A stretch of DNA of 39,293 nt, from contig NZ_LFML01000126.1 of assembly GCF_001044425.1 (NCBI RefSeq), positions 220,128-259,420 on the forward strand, read 5' to 3'. This document shows, piece by piece, positions 35,501-39,293 of this stretch (its first letter is position 1; each line of letters starts with the position of its first letter). The notes under the pieces are model-generated. The model made no database searches. It saw only the letters and a program-made list of their open reading frames with translations, and was not told where the DNA came from. Source of the DNA: Streptomyces roseus. Lineage in GTDB: Bacteria; Actinomycetota; Actinomycetes; Streptomycetales; Streptomycetaceae. A program made the position numbers and the translations under genes.

Positions 35501-35799
35501 ACGGCGGTCTGGAGCAGCCAGGTCGCCGGGCTCGCCTCGAAAAGCAGCGCGTTGACCGCCGTGCCGGTGGCGAAGAACCGGGCGCTGGCCGGCATCTCCT
35601 CACCGGCCAAAGTGACTTTGCCGGTCACTGTCAGAGCGGCGCTGTCGACGGTCGCCTCAGTGAGGGTCAGAATGCCGCTCGGCAGGTGCTCCAGGGACTC
35701 GGACTCGCCGCTCAGCCCGAGCCGTCCGGTGTCGAGTTCGAACGTACCGGCACCCCCCGCCGGGAACAGTGCAACCAGTTCGTCGACCGTCAGCGCCAT
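32521..35799 (-). CDS. DUF6603 domain protein (1092 aa), first gene of the cassette
   Basis: Residues ~1-330 are Leu/Ala-rich with beta strands. The DUF6603 region (~370-850) is recognised from LEYEFVIGKQFGPVYLSSIV, GLGFYVGMSGGFPLLPFLHG, the Gly/Phe-rich FAISLGGYHPDYNVPTHYPR, RLGFVWSPASDITVRAEAYA, and VQWKPFYLDVRLGISIGVAA. The regular alternation (LHLWLPPFGGRATVKLWFIS, FSFGFGSS) suggests a large amphipathic beta-structure, perhaps a barrel or tube. The C-terminal 200 residues are a separate mixed region. The ATG at 35799 has an AGGGG ribosome binding site. The promoter lies ~90 nt upstream. DUF6603 function is unknown. Confidence 0.88.
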   Translation of the reverse strand: MALTVDELVALFPAGGAGTFELDTGRLGLSGESESLEHLPSGILTLTEATVDSAALTVTGKVTLAGEEMPASARFFATGTAVNALLFEASPATWLLQTAVARVDLSGLSGGRSLRVLLAAGQAAAAAGRCPGTGPWVGFQLGGAVADPLEFRAELRKESIGTAQPLDGPPLLITPLLEALGEYGVELPGPLVDWLERVQLHQHPMGKMDNLMVTAEAPVDHGTGANPVELLVLRTTVLGRTGQDGKPKATTVAMVRARTDWDGSGLPVVGPMIGNGLLSLPALQIMYVSENLSAEDVIKINRVVTEYNLGPLQQLPVVNAAAGVPLGKNVSAAVHLAVMGHPTPALVITVPPKFGPAPESPDKPKLEYEFVIGKQFGPVYLSSIVFRYDFKKGLLIELQGQVTIGSLTWQVAGLGFYVGMSGGFPLLPFLHGMNIEATAADGLISLKGGLLNKTPDDPTLDFELAGLILVQAMAVELGAQAVWARSVEGWHSVFIYGEISLLGGASVFGPPPFTVTGFSAGFGINSSFKKVPTGAEIAEFPLVARLDAAQALPGMPAPTPYTPEDALKALTGPTGWIRPTEGQYWIAAGVKFTSFGFIETKALAVIELGDSVKAMLLGRTSVSLPRTLNPNARAIARVNIGLSLGFSSAEHCLSMDVALLPGSYVLDPSIELTGGIAVYVWTGGGHAGDFAISLGGYHPDYNVPTHYPRPKRLGFVWSPASDITVRAEAYAAITPAAFMFGGRLAAVYDKGIFSAWFTAHLDVLVQWKPFYLDVRLGISIGVAATIKVWFVRVRISVEVGIDLHLWLPPFGGRATVKLWFISFSFGFGSSRDSTPTVDWPEFRTQIPAPARVIPNEGLLADADQGEITRRAAAKEPTLVSSAGFTFTTEAGIPASHLYINERLIKQSDEGSIDIRPMRKTGVTSAHRVTITKDGTTFHPTDHHWVVKPVTGTVAPGLWGKPLAKPGDALDGDQLLENRLTGLRITLPKPDYGTDTGPVTSKALSYEGLPDGRMPLRVSAPAGPEPRADDQSIRTIVNTVAAPTVKDRRTAALSTLARLGAGPGADTDSPLTGYAALAGRSLTTPPLTTTATR

Positions 35800-35885
35800 G
35801 GGTGACCCCTGCCTGTGGACACGGTTAGGTGAGGCGCCCGCGGAACTGCGGGGCCCCTGTGCCGGTATGTGCCGTTACGGAAAAT

Positions 35886-35914
35886 AAAATAGGCGAGGGT
35901 CACGAAAACATCAA
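35886..35914 (-). promoter_or_regulatory. Promoter of the four-gene DUF6603 cassette
   Basis: On the minus strand: -35 TTGATG (complement of 35909-35914), a 17-bp spacer and -10 TATTTT (complement of 35886-35891), inside an AT-rich patch that stands out from its surroundings. The predicted start near 35879 gives an ~80-nt leader to the ATG at 35799. It looks like a housekeeping-sigma promoter. Confidence 0.6.
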
Positions 35915-37025
35915 TACGGAGCGTGTGCGTGGCACAGCCATCCGGCCATTACGTCTGGATAACGCCGGCCAGGGGCCTGGAAATGGACACCTCTTTCCCG
36001 CCAAACACGCTTTCACGTGAGGAGATTTAGGATATTATACGGGCCACCGGAAGCGGACACCTGGCCGAAAGATCCTTCGGAGAATCGATTCGGCCAGCGC
36101 ATTTTCAGACGACCGAATCCGCAGCCCGCTGCTCTCCCCGCTTTGCGATCCCCCGTCCCGAATGAATGACCGAATTACAGGATTCGGCCATGCACCCCCA
36201 GGACAGCATCAAAGTCAGTTGATCAGGTAGCGGGGCGGTCCAGACCGACGGGCGGATAATGCGACCGTGGGAACGCTCGGTTTGGACGTGCTCCTCCGCT
36301 TCGGGGACCGCGGGTGGCAGAGCTGCGCGGACCCGGGCGAGCGGGGCCGCCTGGTTGCCGACAGGGCGTAGTCGGCGTGACGCTGTTCCCGCAGGTAGGC
36401 GACGGTGCCGCGCAGGTGCGGGCGGGGTCGACGTTCTGGAACATCCGTCGGGTGGTGGGTTCGCCGGCCGCGCGGCGCCGACGGGACTCGCGGTCGGCGG
36501 GCGCCGAGGGCACACTTCTTCGTTCCAGTTGATGGGCCGCCGCCGTTCTGCGGGTCAGCGGTCTCCCGAGCCGTCCCAGGCACACTTCCTGCACGGTCAG
36601 TGGATTGACGTTGCACTGCGTTTGCGAGGGTGGAATAGGTCGGTGGGTCATTGACTAACTTACGATGCGGTCGGAATGGCTCACGCGGCGGTCATGCAAG
36701 TGAGTCCCGGACCGACTGGTTCGGGACTCACGGCAGTGCGGGACGCGGCTGCTACAGGTCAAACTCCAGGGGTGCTCAAGCGGAGCGACTCAAGAAAGGT
36801 GGCCGGGCTACTTCCCCGAACGAATTTCTGGCCGTCTACGTCTGCCGAGACGGAAGCGTGACAGGCACTTTGACGCTTCCGGGCGGCTATTAAGAGTCCG
36901 GGTGAGTGCAGTACTGGCCATCAGTGGTGAATTGCGAGCCGCCCGCCGGACGTTCCCCTGGATCGGGAACGTGGTCGGCGAGGGGAGCGCGAACAGGTTC
37001 GTAAATTTCATCGAAGCGGCCTACA
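35915..37025. other. Long stretch without a supported gene
   Basis: Composition drops below the window average at 35880-36230 and again at 36620-37020. Several ORFs exist on both strands, but none has protein-like composition throughout or a good start. Short coding-like traces occur leftward at 36440-36330 (RPHLRGTVAYLREQRHADYA) and rightward at 36800-36890 (NEFLAVYVCRDGSV), as expected of decayed genes. I name no function. Confidence 0.3.
36851..36881. terminator. Perfect 9-bp inverted repeat
   Basis: CGGAAGCGT (36851-36859) and ACGCTTCCG (36873-36881) flank a 13-nt loop. No T-run follows on either side, so it may be a weak terminator or a protein-binding palindrome. Confidence 0.3.
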
Positions 37026-37340
37026 TCATGCCGGTAAACGAGGAACAGCCGACCTGACAGGAACTGCTCGTCCGAACCGTTGGGTGGCCCGTCCCATACC
37101 TGCCACAACCACCACCGCGCGCCCCACACAGAGGAGGCACAATGCGTGAACACAAGGACTTGACAGGGAACATCCACGCTGCTCCCAGTACGGGTGGGCG
37201 CTGATCAGACAGGAGAGACGAATCAGCTCGCGCCGCAGGACGGCGGTGCCGAGGGCGGGCTGGAGAGCGAGTCGGCGGTAGATCCGGATCTGGTCTTGTT
37301 TGAGAGAGACGAGGTCGTCAGGGAAGTGGAAGTGTGACAT
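37026..37340 (-). CDS. Small streptomycete hypothetical protein
   Basis: 104 residues from the ATG at 37340. The first 55 residues fit a short streptomycete family I recall only by pattern: HFPDDLVSLKQDQIRIYRRL, then TAVLRRELIRLSCLISAHPY and the final Trp-Glu. After HPYWEQRG the composition becomes Cys/Val/Arg-rich. A better-looking stretch (SDEQFLSGRLFLVYRHDVGR, FDEIYEPVRAPLADHVPDPG) is in another frame at 37075-36960, so a frameshift or a second, degraded gene may be present. Function unknown; the start has only a weak ribosome binding site. Confidence 0.5.
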   Translation of the reverse strand: MSHFHFPDDLVSLKQDQIRIYRRLALQPALGTAVLRRELIRLSCLISAHPYWEQRGCSLSSPCVHALCLLCVGRAVVVVAGMGRATQRFGRAVPVRSAVPRLPA

Positions 37341-37524
37341 CCACTCATTGAAGCAGTTGTTCGAATATTTGTGCGAACGAGGATGGTGATCCTTTAGGGG
37401 TGTGCCGAACCTTGTCTTGTGACAGTGAACCTTCATCCGTGTCACTGAAAGTTGATCACCAGTGAGCCTGGGTCAGCGAAGATTGGGCGACGCAACCCGG
37501 CGCCGAGATGAAAGGAACTTGAGG

Positions 37525-37806
37525 ATGACCGATGAGGCGATGGTGGCAGAGGATGGCAGCGATGGGGCCACGCACATCCAGGTGAAGGTACGCTCGGTCG
37601 ACGGCCACGAGGTCAACTTCCGGATCAGGCGAACGACCCGGATGGAGAAGGTGATGACCGTCTACTGCGCTCGAATCGGGCACCCGGTGGCCGACGTCCG
37701 CTTCCTGTATGACGGCGAGCGGATCAGCTGGGATTCCACGCCTGAAGACCTTGGGATGCAGGATGACGACCTGATCGATGTGATGGTCCAGCAGGTAGGC
37801 GCCTGA
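37525..37806 (+). CDS. SUMO-like (Rad60-SLD/ubiquitin-fold) protein
   Basis: 93 residues; ATG 37525 with GAAAGGAACTTGAGG before it. After a flexible acidic N-terminus (1-16), residues 17-92 follow eukaryotic SUMO along the whole fold: HIQVKVRSVDGHEVNFRIRR (SUMO2 has [20 protein letters not shown]), TTRMEKVMTVYCARIGH (SUMO: HTPLSKLMKAYCERQGL), VRFLYDGERISWDSTPEDLG (yeast Smt3: [20 protein letters not shown]) and MQDDDLIDVMVQQVGA (SUMO2: MEDEDTIDVFQQQTGG). The SUMO groove strand (VNFRIRR) and helix are kept. The C-terminus is Gly-Ala, not Gly-Gly, with no residues beyond it, so conjugation by a standard E1 is uncertain. No E1, E2, ligase or protease gene is in the window. A strong terminator follows at once, so it is monocistronic. 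Confidence 0.9.
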   Translation: MTDEAMVAEDGSDGATHIQVKVRSVDGHEVNFRIRRTTRMEKVMTVYCARIGHPVADVRFLYDGERISWDSTPEDLGMQDDDLIDVMVQQVGA

Positions 37807-37827
37807 CCCACTCCGCCGGCCGGGCGC

Positions 37828-37859
37828 CGAGACCTCGGCCATCGGCGGCCGAGGTCTCG
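37828..37859. terminator. Strong terminator after the SUMO-like gene
   Basis: A perfect 13-bp stem, CGAGACCTCGGCC (37828-37840) and GGCCGAGGTCTCG (37847-37859), with a 6-nt loop, starts 22 nt after the stop codon. There is no T-run, as is usual in streptomycetes. Confidence 0.65.
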
Positions 37860-37950
37860 ACTACAGGCAGGTTCATTGGCAATGATCAATCTTCGCTGAC
37901 AGGGGACAAAGTTCCCCCGGCCGGGTTCGGGAAGCGGGACACTGGCCGTC

Positions 37951-38202
37951 ATGTGGATGGGGTTCGACAAGAAGGAAGCCAAGGCTACGGTGGAGGGTGC
38001 CCTCCCGTGGCTCGCTCCCGCGGGCAAGCTCACCGTGGAGGCGCTGCGCAAACTCGACCGGCCGCTGCTCGCATGGGCACCGGAGGGGGAGGCGTACCGG
38101 TTCGACTCGGCCGCCTACTACTCCGAGTACGCCGACGAGCCGGGCGGGCTGTCCCCGCTGGAGAGAAAGGTCGCGGCACTGCCCCCGTGGCTTTATCCAT
38201 GA
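37951..38202 (+). CDS. Small hypothetical protein next to the ISL3 element
   Basis: 83 residues, charged and soluble: FDKKEAKATVEGALPWLAPA, then GKLTVEALRKLDRPLLAWAP and EGEAYRFDSAAYYSEYADEP, ending LPPWLYP. The ISL3-like left end begins about four nt after the stop, so the natural C-terminus may have been cut by the insertion. Starts at ATG 37951 with a GGGA-type ribosome binding site ~15 nt away. Family not recognised. Confidence 0.55.
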   Translation: MWMGFDKKEAKATVEGALPWLAPAGKLTVEALRKLDRPLLAWAPEGEAYRFDSAAYYSEYADEPGGLSPLERKVAALPPWLYP

Positions 38203-38205
38203 GAA

Positions 38206-39207
38206 CGGGTTCTGGCACAGGTTCTGTGGTTTGGCCACGTTGAGTGACTACGGGGCCAGCGGGTCGGGCCTGCGAGGTTGCCCGAAAATGGCTCTCCGTT
38301 CGGCTGGTTGGGCCGACAGTTCGGAGCCGTGGATGACCTTGCGGCTCGGTTGAAGGACCTGCTGTTCCCGTCGGTGGCGAATGTGGTGGTGCTGTCGCTG
38401 GACGTGAACATCGCGACAGTGCGCGTTGATGTCCGGTGCACGACGGCAGGCGCGTCATGCCCGTTGTGTGAGACGTGGTCGGAGCGTGTTCACGGCTCCT
38501 ATTTGCGGTTTCCCGCTGACGTACCGAGCGGCGGCAGAATCGTGGTTCTCCGGTTGAGAGTCCGACGGTTCACCTGCCCGAATGCCTCCTGCGGGCAGAG
38601 GACGTTCGTCGAGCAGAGACCAGGGCTGACGCGTCACCACGGCCAGCGGACGGAACGGCTGCGCTCGACCCTGTCCGACATCGGACTGGCACTGGCCGGC
38701 AGGGCGGGTGCCCGTATGACCCGGGAGCTCGGCGTCGGCGTCAGCCGGAGCACGGTCCTGCGCCTGGTCGACGCTCTACCAGAGCCGGATCCCCCCGCCC
38801 CGCGGGTGGTCGGCGTCGACGAGTATGCGACGCGCAAGGGTCGGCACTACGGGACAGTCCTGGTCGATGTCGAGTCCCGTCGGCCGGTAGATCTGCTGCC
38901 TGACCGGGAAGCCGCCAGCCTCGCGGCCTGGCTGGCGAAACGGCCAGGGATCGAAGTGGTCTGCCGGGACCGGGCCCCGTTCTTCGCCGAAGGCGCCACC
39001 GCCGGCGCACCCCAGGCAGTTCAGGTCGCTGACCGGTGGCACCTCTGGCACAACCTCAGCGAGGCCGCCGAGCGAAGTGTCTCCCAGCACCGCCGCTGCC
39101 TGCGCGTTCTTGCTCCGACCGACCCGCAGACTGAGGCCGAACCTGCGCTGGCAGCCGAGCCCGCAACCTCACCGTGGATGACCAGCAATCGCTTCGCCGA
39201 CCGCACT
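38206..39207 (+). mobile_element. Truncated ISL3-family insertion sequence
   Basis: The left end is placed at about 38206, where GGGTTCTGGCACAGGTTCTG begins (a GGTTCTG direct repeat), ahead of an ISL3 transposase. Homology stops near 39207 inside the transposase gene, so the right half and right end are missing. Confidence 0.6.
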
Positions 39208-39255
39208 AGAACCTGTCCTGTCGATCTCGGCCGTCCAACTGTCACACCCCGATGA
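38329..39255 (+). pseudogene. ISL3-family transposase, C-terminally truncated
   Basis: From a GTG at 38329 (GGAG just before; an ATG at 38278 is possible), the product starts VDDLAARLKDLLFPSVANVV. It then has the N-terminal zinc ribbon (SCPLCETWSERVHGSYLRFP, with FTCPNASCGQRTF), the helix-turn-helix region (LGVGVSRSTVLRLVDALPE) and the first DDE elements (VVGVDEYATRKGRHYGTVLV, then VQVADRWHLWHNLSEAAERS). After NRFADRTRT at about 39207 the sequence departs from the family (CPVDLGRPTVTPR) and stops at 39255, roughly 200 residues short. Catalytic Glu region absent, so inactive. Confidence 0.85.
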
Positions 39256-39293
39256 AGCTCACCGTTTCCGTCATGTCCGCCCGCCCGGTGCGC

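Larger units (their letters stand above)
37473..37899. repeat. 13-bp inverted repeats flanking the SUMO-like gene
   Basis: TCAGCGAAGATTG at 37473-37485 and its exact complement CAATCTTCGCTGA at 37887-37899 bracket the gene and its terminator (402 bp between). Each also has a TTGATCA-containing stretch nearby (37453-37459 on the left, 37883-37889 on the right). They could be ends of a tiny mobile unit or sites for a shared regulator. Confidence 0.6.

Noticed and set aside
37525..37806. Pup, ThiS, MoaD or TtuB family
   Set aside because: No GGQ/GGE Pup ending and no Gly-Gly sulfur-carrier terminus. Similarity to SUMO is continuous through the core motifs.
37473..37899. CRISPR-like repeat
   Set aside because: Only two copies, in inverted orientation and surrounding a gene, so not an array. 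No CRISPR array was seen anywhere in the window.
1..39293. tRNA and rRNA genes
   Set aside because: No GGTTCGAATCC-type T-loop with a matching acceptor stem and no rRNA-like conserved sequence was noticed on either strand.

Overview
The window is very GC-rich, with strong third-position GC, GTG starts, ATGA/GTGA stop-start overlaps, leaderless promoter signatures and families typical of actinomycetes (DUF6233, CPCC proteins, HxlR/TetR regulators). It reads as a Streptomyces chromosome, probably an accessory or arm-like region, because it holds many small lineage-specific genes, decayed genes and at least five transposase or recombinase remnants.

Layout. 1-6.1 kb: a broken ORF, a small unknown protein, a leftward pair (SRPBCC protein, then an FdhF/YdeP-type molybdopterin oxidoreductase), small helix-turn-helix-like ORFs and a CPCC cysteine-rich protein. 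6.3-9.9 kb: a TetR regulator divergent from a tightly overlapping operon of a Cdc48-like AAA+ ATPase, a membrane protein and a TPR membrane protein. 10.0-11.4 kb: two fused, decayed genes (TetR C-terminus and FAD monooxygenase). 11.5-14.9 kb: an intact HxlR regulator divergent from a metallo-beta-lactamase-fold hydrolase, an NAD(P)-binding oxidoreductase and a Bcr/CflA-type exporter, with a shared palindromic control region. 15-19.4 kb: lipoprotein, small secreted protein, DUF6233 protein, cold-shock-like protein and GNAT acetyltransferase, interleaved with pseudogenes. 19.4-25.2 kb: a mobile-element graveyard with IS630-like, NF041680-like and IS5-like transposase fragments and a Tn554-type recombinase set (first gene truncated, second frameshifted, third intact). 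A lower-GC secreted fibronectin-III-like gene sits beside the truncated recombinase.

25.3-35.8 kb holds the largest structure: four co-oriented genes (1092, 745, 1213 and 449 codons) with 4-nt and 1-nt overlaps and a 26-nt gap, behind one clear AT-rich promoter. The first encodes a DUF6603 protein; the last is a beta-rich, fibre-like protein with a tandem 49-residue repeat. None has a visible signal peptide or enzyme motif. This looks like an undescribed multi-protein assembly cassette.

37.5 kb carries the most surprising single gene: a 93-residue protein closely resembling eukaryotic SUMO along its whole core, ending in Gly-Ala instead of Gly-Gly. It has its own strong terminator and a 13-bp inverted repeat on both sides. 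A truncated ISL3-family element follows to the end of the window. No E1, E2 or protease partner is visible here, so a conjugation role is unproven.
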